Shown in pieces: positions 33,161 through 41,416 of a stretch of DNA of 64,000 bases. This DNA is from Lederbergia graminis (GTDB taxonomy: Bacteria > Bacillota > Bacilli > Bacillales > Bacillaceae_C), in the NCBI RefSeq assembly GCF_042655485.1, contig NZ_JBHSMC010000011.1, positions 133,520 to 197,519 of the forward strand, read 5' to 3'. The first letter of the stretch is position 1. Each line of letters begins with the position of its first letter. A model generated the notes under the pieces. It saw nothing but the letters and a program-made list of their open reading frames with translations, made no database searches and had not been told where the DNA came from. The translations under genes and the position numbers were made by a program.

Positions 33161-34609
33161 CTATTCTAACTGTGAAATCTTTAAAAATCTTGGTCTATAC
33201 ATGCTTCCATCCTTTTCATGCATTTTCCAACTCGATGAATTTACATTATAGCTAACTATTAATTCCCCAGGTTCCGATAAATGTGGATGGGCTTTTGCAT
33301 TGTAGGTGTAAACCGAATCGCCTCTTTCTGATTCCGAACAGTAATATACATATTGTGGTGTCTCAAATGGCCCTAAAGGAGAATCTCCGACATAAATACC
33401 TAAGCGATTTCCAGTGCTATGTTCTTGGAAAACGACGATATACTTTCCGTTTAAAGTTCCACCTAACATTGGCGAAACACTTAGCTCACTCGATACTTCC
33501 GACGCAATCGGAGTTGCCTTTCCGATATCCTTTGTCCAATTTTCGCCATCCCACACTTGCCATAAGGAAAATTCCGTAAACTGATCTGGTAACACGCGCG
33601 CAACTACTAGTTTCGTTGTTTCCCATTTTTGCAGCCCGTAAATATAAATATAGCCATCTGGATTTGGAACTTTTGCTTCCTTTGTGTTCGCCATAAATCC
33701 AGCGCCAAAGTAAGTTATTTTTCCATTATCCGCCGTAAAATAAAAAGGTGTATCGAGTTGTTGTTGCTGCTCTAATATTGGTCCATCCGCACCAATTGGC
33801 GCCGAGACACAAGTAACACCATTTACTTTAAATTCAAATCCTTCCGGTTGCGTGGAATCGGGACTAATAATTAACGGAAAACAGTAAAAGATTCCTGAAA
33901 TGGAAATACCATCTTGTAACCAATAATACGATTGATCAATCTTTACCCCTTTTTCTGTCGTAGGGACAAAATAACTAGTTGGGTCCCCGGCTTCATTTGT
34001 ATTCCAGCGAAATTCAATTGCATCTTCCTGCGGCTTTCCACCATCTAAAATAGCAATAGAGTTATTGATCATATTAAAGTCGAGACGTTCGTTTGTTTCA
34101 CGATCCACGGAACCAATAAATGTATCGCCAAATACAAATATCGTTTTTGTTTTATCTGCTTCTCCTTGTTTTTCACAGCCATTGAATGGGATGGAGTAAA
34201 TACCATCCGCTCCACTCCACCCCTCTTTGCGGTGAAAAAGTTCCGTCCAATCAGGAGCAGGTTCAACAACTAACCCAATCCCAGCATAAATTTCGATATC
34301 TCTTCCATCTAATTTCGCTTCTAACATGGAATGCGAAATTTTAATATATCTTGCTAAAACATGGTGGAAGTTGATACTCCTTACATTCGCATCTGTTTCT
34401 TCTATCTTTACTTCAATCCAATGATGTGAATCTAGTGAATACTCAACAGTAGAGTAGTCCATTGTATCTGTATCCAATACCAATTTCGCAATCGGATAAG
34501 TGCCTCCTAAATCAACAATCATCCACTGTGTTTGCCTGTCTCTTCCTATCTCGATTTTCTGAATGGATAGTTTGTCTCCTGCTTTTTTTGCTGAATTAAT
34601 ACCGAGCAT
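33161..34609 (-). CDS. Intracellular DUF4185 protein with N-terminal discoidin-like domain
   Basis: A 482-residue protein without signal peptide. Residues ~1-110 look like an F5/8 type C (discoidin) carbohydrate-binding module (WMIVDLGGTYPIAKLVLD, YSLDSHHWIEVKI). Residues ~125-480 are a DUF4185 propeller: FVFGDTFIGSV, FEFKVNGVTC, and the late HPHLSEPGELIVSYNVNS. Some DUF4185 proteins are endo-D-arabinanases (family GH183); whether this one is active is unknown. GAGG lies 7 bases before the ATG. It is the last gene of the operon after a ROK kinase and a GH38, suggesting action on imported oligosaccharides. Confidence 0.82.
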   Translation of the reverse strand: MLGINSAKKAGDKLSIQKIEIGRDRQTQWMIVDLGGTYPIAKLVLDTDTMDYSTVEYSLDSHHWIEVKIEETDANVRSINFHHVLARYIKISHSMLEAKLDGRDIEIYAGIGLVVEPAPDWTELFHRKEGWSGADGIYSIPFNGCEKQGEADKTKTIFVFGDTFIGSVDRETNERLDFNMINNSIAILDGGKPQEDAIEFRWNTNEAGDPTSYFVPTTEKGVKIDQSYYWLQDGISISGIFYCFPLIISPDSTQPEGFEFKVNGVTCVSAPIGADGPILEQQQQLDTPFYFTADNGKITYFGAGFMANTKEAKVPNPDGYIYIYGLQKWETTKLVVARVLPDQFTEFSLWQVWDGENWTKDIGKATPIASEVSSELSVSPMLGGTLNGKYIVVFQEHSTGNRLGIYVGDSPLGPFETPQYVYYCSESERGDSVYTYNAKAHPHLSEPGELIVSYNVNSSSWKMHEKDGSMYRPRFLKISQLE

Positions 34610-34693
34610 AAGCTAACCTCTCCCTTTCTGGAAAATTACGGCATTTGCAAAATTTTATAAACAACGGAGTCCTAAAATCTTTTCTATCAGCTA

Positions 34694-37300
34694 CTAATCT
34701 AGCGTAATTTTTACATGAACAAGTTCTCGACCATGCATACTAATCAAAACTTCGTTATCCACCACCTGTACTTCTTTCAAGACTTCTTCTAATGAATTAA
34801 CGATATTGGCAGAGCTGATTTTTTCAGTAGGAATGTGAATATTAGCGTTCGCAGACTCAGTTCTCAAATTTCTCAAGCTTACGATCAACCCTGTATTATC
34901 TTCTGCTCTTTTAATATAAAGAGGTACAATATTTTCTCCATCACATTTAATGAGACTGCCACTTTCCTTTTCTTTACAATCTACTACAATATTTAATTCT
35001 ACAGGGTTTAATGCATCCATCCCTACCTTATAAGCAGCAGCTTCATTAAATTGATCAAATGGACTTAGTACATATTTAAACTTTTGGCTACCTGGTTGAC
35101 TCGCCCAAAAATTCGTATCCCAATAATTGTTCATTGGCCAAGCTAATAAGAGTGGATTTTCATTTCTCGGAATGGACGTACTTTCTTTCCCAAAATTAAA
35201 ATCACCAATTTGCACAAGTGGCGCATCTGGACATGCTAAAGTTACGCCCTTTTCTCCGTCATATATCGAAACAGTTTGATCTACTGTTATCCAATCTTTA
35301 CTTACATTCCCCATTTGCTCTTGATCAAGTTCCACAAACATTCCAGCAGTGTCGTAATGGGAACGCCATCCTGCATTTAGTCGTAAAGGAAACGCAAAAT
35401 AAATTGATTCTGGCTTCTTAATATCAGCTTTATCCATTGTTGCTTCAAACTCTATGTTTGGATGGTGAACAGAAAACGTAATCCGTTGCTCTAAGTGATG
35501 TACACCTTCTGCTTCAAAAACGGTCACAAACGTAACTTTATCTCGGTCTTTTTCCATATTCCAAGATACTACCCGGTTTGGACCACTTCTTTTTTCCTTC
35601 CAATCATGGTTCCATACACTAATACTTTTGTTTCCTAAATCAACATCTCGCGGGAAAAAAGTAGACCTTTCTTCCGGATTTTTTATCGGATTCAGCCCTT
35701 CTCTTACATATTCAAATAATGTCCACTCACTACTCTCGTCAATTAAATCCCAATTACGAGTTTTATCATGTAATTGCTTAATTCGTCCTGTTTTCACGTC
35801 AAATTTTAATTGATAAAAACGTGTCTCCAACGAATCTTCCTGCACAGAATATTGGACAGGTTCTTTTTCAGCATTTGCTTTCATCTGTAAAAGGTCTTGA
35901 TATGGAATTTTCATCCATGAAAATGGCTCTAATTTTACCTTCCCATATGATTCCATATTTTCTTTCATACTTGTATATGGTAAATATTGTTTCATTCGAA
36001 TCGCAGATAAGTTCCGTCCTTCGAGAAAACTCCATTTTGGTAAACGTACTTCTACCTCTTGCTCGACGTTTGCTGTATTTACAAGTAAAATTCCTTCAGG
36101 TGCTGATGATTGAAGAGGATTGTTTGCGAATTTCTCCATTTGTTTTCCTAATACATAAGCGGATAAATCTGCTGCTTCATAAGCGTTCTTGGATTTATGT
36201 AGCCGTTGCGAATACACTTCTGGATCATCTGGATTTGTGATCGAATGTGCTGCACCCCAAGTATGTTCTTCATATAACAATGTATTCTGAATCGATGCTT
36301 TTTTCATTTGGTCATAGCGTGAACCTAGGCTTCCTTGAAAAGCTTCTAGTAAATCAGCTTTTCGTAATCCTTGCTTCGTCTTACGAACCAATCTTGTTTC
36401 TCGGGCTGAGCTGCCAGAGCCAAAATTCCAAAAGTCCGTCCAGTCACCTGCGTGAACTGGGATGATACTCGGTTCGATTTGTTTCACTTTCTCTAACAGC
36501 ATTTCTGGTGTGACAAAACGAATTTTAAAGTCACGATTCTCTTCGTTATATTTTCTTATTAAATGTGCTAATTGTGGATCGGGGCAGTTGTTATCATACA
36601 ATGGTGGGTTCGTGGAAGTTAAATAGATAAAATCATATTGGTAACCGTTCTCTTCTAAGCGCTGAACATATTCTTTTATCCCTTTATCCATTACATCTGT
36701 ATCTTCCTTATAAGATTCAAAAAACTGACTGAATAAGGAATAATGTTCGCCATGAAATGTTAATAATTCGCGTTGATCTGGTGTTTTCCAATTAAAAACT
36801 TTTGGACGTTCAAACGGAATGCCGCCAAAATGGACATTAATCCCTGTAATATAAAATTCAACTCCAGCATCTAAAAGGATTTGACTAAATGGCCAAGGTT
36901 GTCCATTCACATCATGATTGATCGCTGTGTTAATGGGGATGTTAAATCTTTTTCGTAACTCTTTTATTGGTTGGAGTGAACGAATGATTTGCTCCGAGTC
37001 ATTTAGTGGTGTTCCATGCATCATTAATGCTGCAATACTCATTTGCCCGTTTTGCAAGTACTTCGTAAACAGTTGTATCCTTTCTTCTGATGCAGTTTCT
37101 AACCATTTTAAAACTGGATATGTTGCCTCACATGTCCACCTGAATTTGGATTCTTCCGGAAAGTCTTCGGTTTGTAAACATAAATCAATTGCTTCATCAA
37201 TATAATCCAATTGCAATTCCATGATTAATGGTTGTGGATGGGTATAGCCGATATCTAAATGACTATGATGCAAACAAAGAATTTCTTTTATTTTACTCAT
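34694..37300 (-). CDS. Glycoside hydrolase family 38 alpha-mannosidase-like enzyme
   Basis: An 868-residue GH38-type protein without signal peptide. The N-terminal zinc and substrate site HHSHLDIGYTH corresponds to the GH38 HxHxDxGW motif; AINHDVNGQPW carries the likely nucleophile Asp; EEHTWGAAHS supplies the later His. The C-terminal ~450 residues are the beta-sandwich domains. It should cleave terminal alpha-mannosides inside the cell, though this branch is divergent and the sugar is inferred. Start is ATG 37300, 8 bases after AAGGAG. It lies 17 bases after a ROK kinase gene; a class I mannose-6-P isomerase-like gene is divergent nearby. Confidence 0.85.
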   Translation of the reverse strand: MSKIKEILCLHHSHLDIGYTHPQPLIMELQLDYIDEAIDLCLQTEDFPEESKFRWTCEATYPVLKWLETASEERIQLFTKYLQNGQMSIAALMMHGTPLNDSEQIIRSLQPIKELRKRFNIPINTAINHDVNGQPWPFSQILLDAGVEFYITGINVHFGGIPFERPKVFNWKTPDQRELLTFHGEHYSLFSQFFESYKEDTDVMDKGIKEYVQRLEENGYQYDFIYLTSTNPPLYDNNCPDPQLAHLIRKYNEENRDFKIRFVTPEMLLEKVKQIEPSIIPVHAGDWTDFWNFGSGSSARETRLVRKTKQGLRKADLLEAFQGSLGSRYDQMKKASIQNTLLYEEHTWGAAHSITNPDDPEVYSQRLHKSKNAYEAADLSAYVLGKQMEKFANNPLQSSAPEGILLVNTANVEQEVEVRLPKWSFLEGRNLSAIRMKQYLPYTSMKENMESYGKVKLEPFSWMKIPYQDLLQMKANAEKEPVQYSVQEDSLETRFYQLKFDVKTGRIKQLHDKTRNWDLIDESSEWTLFEYVREGLNPIKNPEERSTFFPRDVDLGNKSISVWNHDWKEKRSGPNRVVSWNMEKDRDKVTFVTVFEAEGVHHLEQRITFSVHHPNIEFEATMDKADIKKPESIYFAFPLRLNAGWRSHYDTAGMFVELDQEQMGNVSKDWITVDQTVSIYDGEKGVTLACPDAPLVQIGDFNFGKESTSIPRNENPLLLAWPMNNYWDTNFWASQPGSQKFKYVLSPFDQFNEAAAYKVGMDALNPVELNIVVDCKEKESGSLIKCDGENIVPLYIKRAEDNTGLIVSLRNLRTESANANIHIPTEKISSANIVNSLEEVLKEVQVVDNEVLISMHGRELVHVKITLD

Positions 37301-37317
37301 TGAATTCTCTCCTTTTA

Positions 37318-38250
37318 TCAATCAGTACTTGTTTTTTCTATTAATGCAGCGATACCTACAAATGTACTAAACGATGTTTCTCTGGAAGCCTCAATTATTA
37401 CTTCTTTATGTTGCAACGTTACATAGATTCCGCTTATAAATAAATGAATACTTTTGGCAATTTGCCCACCAATAATGATCGCTTCCGGGGAAAAATCATC
37501 TACATATGGATTCACCGCCAACCCAATATTTCTTCCAAATTGCTGGAATAGTTCTATCGCCTGTTCATGATTATTTTCCGCCATTTCTGCAAGTGACTTC
37601 ACTTCCTGATCACTGTTTGGTACAGCAAACTCCTTCGCTAACTGTAAAATCCCTCTTTTGGAAATATAATCATCTACAATCGATTGTTGAAATGGTTGAT
37701 TATAGATCCAGCCATTAGGAGGAACACGAGGATCATCCGTAATGAACTCGTCATTTTCCATAAACGCAGAACCAGCCCCTGTTCCAATCGTTAAGTACAT
37801 AACTTTATTGAAATGTTGCCCTTTACCACCCTTATGTTCTCCTAAAGCAAATAGATTGGCATCGTTTTCAAAAACAATCACAAAGTCAGAAGCAAATTTA
37901 GACATCCATTCGTTATCTCGCTTCATCCGCTCCCTTAATTGTTCGCGAATATTTATGCCATATAGAGAATCAAATTTATCAATTCCTTGAATGTAACTAA
38001 TGCCATTTTGATAATCAAATGGACCTGGAAAGGCAAAGCCAATTCCGATGACTTGATAATTTTCGGATGAAATATAGTGCATTTGCAACGACATCATCGT
38101 AATGAAATGGTCGAGTATTTCTTCTTTGGATGCTTGTGATTTTGCTGGGTACACTGCAATCGATTCTGGAATAATCACTCCTTTATCGTTTAAGATTGCT
38201 GTTTTTATATAAGAGCCGCCAACATCAAAAGCCATCATGTATTGATCCAT
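37318..38250 (-). CDS. ROK-family sugar kinase, without the usual zinc motif
   Basis: A 310-residue ROK protein: AFDVGGSYIKTAI is the ATP phosphate-1 motif, GIGFAFPGPFD, ENDANLFALGEH carries the catalytic Asp, LTIGTGAGSAF is phosphate-2, and IIIGGQIAKS is the adenosine motif. The CxCGxxGCxE zinc motif of many ROK kinases is absent (PNGWIYNQPF stands in its place). By context it probably phosphorylates mannose released by the GH38 next door; glucose or another hexose is possible. ATG 38250 follows GAGG at 8 bases. First gene of the operon. Confidence 0.87.
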   Translation of the reverse strand: MDQYMMAFDVGGSYIKTAILNDKGVIIPESIAVYPAKSQASKEEILDHFITMMSLQMHYISSENYQVIGIGFAFPGPFDYQNGISYIQGIDKFDSLYGINIREQLRERMKRDNEWMSKFASDFVIVFENDANLFALGEHKGGKGQHFNKVMYLTIGTGAGSAFMENDEFITDDPRVPPNGWIYNQPFQQSIVDDYISKRGILQLAKEFAVPNSDQEVKSLAEMAENNHEQAIELFQQFGRNIGLAVNPYVDDFSPEAIIIGGQIAKSIHLFISGIYVTLQHKEVIIEASRETSFSTFVGIAALIEKTSTD

Positions 38251-38378
38251 TTTCTCAACCTCACATCCCACTAACTCTCTCTTACATTCATTATGAAAGA
38301 TACTACTCGTGAAATCTTTCTAAAATAATGCCATCCTTTTATAAAATTCGGACATTTTCTAAAATAGACAAAAAAATA

Positions 38379-38387
38379 TGGTATACT
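38379..38387 (+). promoter_or_regulatory. Extended -10 promoter of the AraC-PMI operon
   Basis: TGGTATACT (TGn plus TATACT) 42 bases before the AraC start, in the 178-base divergent region shared with the ROK operon. No strong -35 is seen, which suits an activator-dependent promoter. Confidence 0.45.
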
Positions 38388-38428
38388 TATGAAAAAAATC
38401 AGTCATTCATCGCGAGGTGAAATATCGA

Positions 38429-39343
38429 ATGAAGTGGGATCGTTCTTTTATAGATGGCGCGATTTTACTAAACCAAAACACCACTCATATTCACGGAAAT
38501 GACGCTTCCATTTCCATACATTATTGGGGAGCAAAACAGCAGCATTATAATAATAAGCCACACCAGCATTCTTTCTTTGAACTCTGCTATATCGTAAATG
38601 GAGTTGGCACATATATCGATGATGGCAAGGAATTCCCATTAAAGAAAGATGTGCTTTTTCTATCACGTCCTTACATCAAACATCAAATTTTAAGTCAAAC
38701 TGGTCTCGATATTATTTTTGTTGGATTTGAAATTAATAAGAAAGAGACAGCTGATCACATCAACGAACTATTTACCTCATTAGAATCTAGCGAAAAGTTC
38801 TACACCGCAACTGCTAGTGAATTACCCATCGTAAAATTATGGACATCCCTGCTTACCTTAATGAATCAACCATTTTTAACATTTAACGATAGTCTTCAAG
38901 GCCTTGGTTCTGCTTTTTTCTTTAGTATATTGGAGCATTTTAATGATCAAAGAACACCTATCAAAAAGAAAAAACTAACATCCTCGTTCCTTATATATCA
39001 AGCGAAACTTTATATTAATGACAATATACATCGGGCTTTAAAACTGGATGATGTCGCCGACTATATTTTTATTTCGGGAAGACATTTATCCCGCATTTTC
39101 AAAGCCGAATTAGGTCAAACATTTTCAAGCTATGTGAGAAAGGAAAGAGTTCGCAAAGCTGGGAATCTACTAACTGGTACTGATTTAACCAATGAAGAAA
39201 TTGCGAAAATGACTGGATTTGATAATGTCCACTACTTTTCTAGTGTTTTTTCCAGTGAAATGGGGTTACCTCCAGGAGAGTTCAGAGAAAAATTCAGAAA
39301 AAATGTCGGCGAAGGAGTGACAATGAATGAGTTCATTCAATAA
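38429..39343 (+). CDS. AraC-family transcriptional regulator
   Basis: A 304-residue regulator. The N-terminal cupin-like sensor domain (HQHSFFELCYIVNGVGTYID) is joined to a C-terminal double HTH: LDDVADYIFISGRHLSRIFK and LTNEEIAKMTGFDNVHYFSS with FSSEMGLPPGEFR. It is expected to bind a sugar and activate the divergent ROK-GH38-DUF4185 operon and/or its own operon. Start is ATG 38429, 8 bases after GAGGTGA. Its last codons overlap the start of the PMI-like gene by 17 bases. Confidence 0.92.
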   Translation: MKWDRSFIDGAILLNQNTTHIHGNDASISIHYWGAKQQHYNNKPHQHSFFELCYIVNGVGTYIDDGKEFPLKKDVLFLSRPYIKHQILSQTGLDIIFVGFEINKKETADHINELFTSLESSEKFYTATASELPIVKLWTSLLTLMNQPFLTFNDSLQGLGSAFFFSILEHFNDQRTPIKKKKLTSSFLIYQAKLYINDNIHRALKLDDVADYIFISGRHLSRIFKAELGQTFSSYVRKERVRKAGNLLTGTDLTNEEIAKMTGFDNVHYFSSVFSSEMGLPPGEFREKFRKNVGEGVTMNEFIQ

Positions 39344-41066
39344 GTATCCTGAAATTGTTGTCTCAGAGAAAACGGAACTTGCCTGGGAAGGATATGGAGA
39401 TATTGTATTAGAATTAGAAAAAGAGGTTGCTATGAATGATAGAACCGTACTTGTAATTGACTGTTATCCTGGAGTGAACATGGAGGAAATATTAGTCAAT
39501 CTAGTCCAGCCGCTCCAGCCTACACATGCACTCTCTGTCGATGAAATCTATCATTCGAATGAGAAAGTAACGGAAATGATTCAATATCATTTAACCGATG
39601 ATCGAGTGTTTGGGATTTTTTCCGCTCATGAGTTTCGTGACTTTATGAATGTTGAAAAAAGAGAAAAAGCAAGAAAAAAAATTGATTCCATCTCCAATGG
39701 ATTAGTGATTGTATATGGTGTTGGAGCATCTCTCGTCTACCAACCTGATATTCTTCTATACGCAGATTTGCCTCGTTGGGAAATTCAAACTAGATTTCAA
39801 CACAAAATGCCAAACTGGAAGGCAGATAACGAAGAGGATGATTTTTTACGAAAAATAAAACGGGCTTATTTTTTCGAATGGCCTGTTGCAGATAAGCATA
39901 AAAAAAGATTGATAGAAAAAGTAGATTACTGGCTTGATACTACGATCAGTCTTCAGCCTAAAATGGTAGAAAAAACAAGCTACTTAGCAGGTTTAAAGCA
40001 AGTCGTTTCCCAACCATTCCGTCTCGTTCCGTATTTTGCACCAGGTGTATGGGGTGGCGAATGGATGAGAGAAAAATTCGATCTTGACAAAGATGAAGTA
40101 AATTTCGCATGGAGCTTTAATGGTGTTCCGGCAGAAAATAGTATCTTTTTAAAATATGGTCATATAAAAATAGAAATCCCAGCGAATAATGTGGTATTTC
40201 AACACCCAATGGAATTACTAGGAAATAAAGTGTATGGGCGATTTGGTAATGAATTTCCGATCCGCTTTAACTTCCTAGACACTGTCGAAGGGCAAAATTT
40301 AAGTTTACAAGTTCACCCAACGACGGATTACGTACAAGAAACGTTTGGAGCGCACTACACACAAGATGAGAGCTATTATATTTTGCACGCCGAAGATGAC
40401 GCGGTTGTCTATTTAGGGCTAAAAGAAAACATGGATAAGGATGAAATGATTGCGGATTTAGAACGAGCAGAACAAGGAATCACGCCGTTCAACGATGAAA
40501 AATTCGTTAATAAATTTCCCATCAAAAAGCATGATCATTATTCCATTCCTGGAGGCACTGTTCACTCACAAGGTCGAAACTCCGTCGTGCTAGAAATTAG
40601 TTCTACTCCTAATATTTATACTTTTAAACTATGGGATTGGGGTAGAGTAGATTTGGATGGGAAACCAAGACCTGTCCATCTGAAACATGGGATCAATTCG
40701 ATTCAGTGGTATAGAGATACGAGCTGGGTCAAGCAAAACTTATTTAATCCGGAAGAGAAATTAGCGGAAGGTGACGGCTGGATAGAAGAAAGAACGGGAT
40801 TACATGAAACGGAATTTATTGAAACAAGGAGACATTGGTTTTCTAAAAAAGTACACCACCGTACACATGATAGTGTAAATGTGTTTAACCTTGTCGAGGG
40901 GGAAGAGGCAATCATAGAAAGCCCCGACGATGAGTTCGAGCCTTTTATCGTCCATTATGCAGAAACATTCATTATTCCGGAATGTATTAAAGAATATACG
41001 ATTAGGCCGTATGGAAAGTCAGAAGGAAAAACAATTGCAACAATCAAAGCGTTTGTGAGGGTTTGA
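39327..41066 (+). CDS. Class I mannose-6-phosphate isomerase-like protein with N-terminal kinase-like domain
   Basis: A 579-residue fusion. Residues ~1-215 look like a P-loop NTPase/uridine-kinase-type fold, but the Walker A is degenerate (VLVIDCYPGVNMEEI, no GKS/T). Residues ~235-579 are a class I phosphomannose isomerase: the zinc ligands are in SLQVHPTTDY (Gln, His), DESYYIL (Glu) and PGGTVHSQG (His). It should convert mannose-6-phosphate to fructose-6-phosphate, completing the route from the adjacent GH38 and ROK kinase. ATG 39327 is preceded by AAGGAG at 9 bases and overlaps the AraC gene. The N-terminal domain's role is unknown. Confidence 0.87.
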   Translation: MSSFNKYPEIVVSEKTELAWEGYGDIVLELEKEVAMNDRTVLVIDCYPGVNMEEILVNLVQPLQPTHALSVDEIYHSNEKVTEMIQYHLTDDRVFGIFSAHEFRDFMNVEKREKARKKIDSISNGLVIVYGVGASLVYQPDILLYADLPRWEIQTRFQHKMPNWKADNEEDDFLRKIKRAYFFEWPVADKHKKRLIEKVDYWLDTTISLQPKMVEKTSYLAGLKQVVSQPFRLVPYFAPGVWGGEWMREKFDLDKDEVNFAWSFNGVPAENSIFLKYGHIKIEIPANNVVFQHPMELLGNKVYGRFGNEFPIRFNFLDTVEGQNLSLQVHPTTDYVQETFGAHYTQDESYYILHAEDDAVVYLGLKENMDKDEMIADLERAEQGITPFNDEKFVNKFPIKKHDHYSIPGGTVHSQGRNSVVLEISSTPNIYTFKLWDWGRVDLDGKPRPVHLKHGINSIQWYRDTSWVKQNLFNPEEKLAEGDGWIEERTGLHETEFIETRRHWFSKKVHHRTHDSVNVFNLVEGEEAIIESPDDEFEPFIVHYAETFIIPECIKEYTIRPYGKSEGKTIATIKAFVRV

Positions 41067-41068
41067 TG

Positions 41069-41116
41069 AAAAAAAGTGGGTGAATGCATCGACGGATGAC
41101 TTCTCCCACTTTTTTA
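41069..41116 (+). terminator. Intrinsic terminator after the PMI-like gene
   Basis: AAAAAGTGGG (41071-41080) / CCCACTTTTT (41105-41114) with a 24-base loop and T-run, directly after the stop. Confidence 0.8.
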
Positions 41117-41265
41117 GTGTATAAGTGAGAAGAATTAAAGCATGTTTATTACTTGAATTGTATAAAGATAGTGCTGCAGTTATCGCTATAGCATTTTAAA
41201 GTAGGAGAGTACAGTTGACATAATTAGTTTAAGATTCTAATCTCTTTTAAACAAGAAAAAAATAA

Positions 41266-41385
41266 GCGGAGGAAATACACGTAGACTCCTGCGGGAAGTA
41301 CGGTAGCCGGGAGACCCCACAGGCGCGCTCAGCGCCGAGGAGGCTTCCGAACCGCCCGCGGAAAGCGAAGTGTATTTCCGAAGCG
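41266..41385. repeat. REP-like palindrome, copy 1 (GGAAATACAC family)
   Basis: About 120 bases. Ends GCGGAGGAAATACAC and GTGTATTTCCGAAGCGGC are inverted, with inner GC-rich arms GACTCCTGCGGG and CCGCGGAAAGCGAAG. Copy 2 at 56312 shares the arms. The element is non-coding; no target duplication noted. Confidence 0.88.
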
Positions 41386-41416
41386 GCATTGTTGCACATT
41401 CTAAAAGTATAACTCC

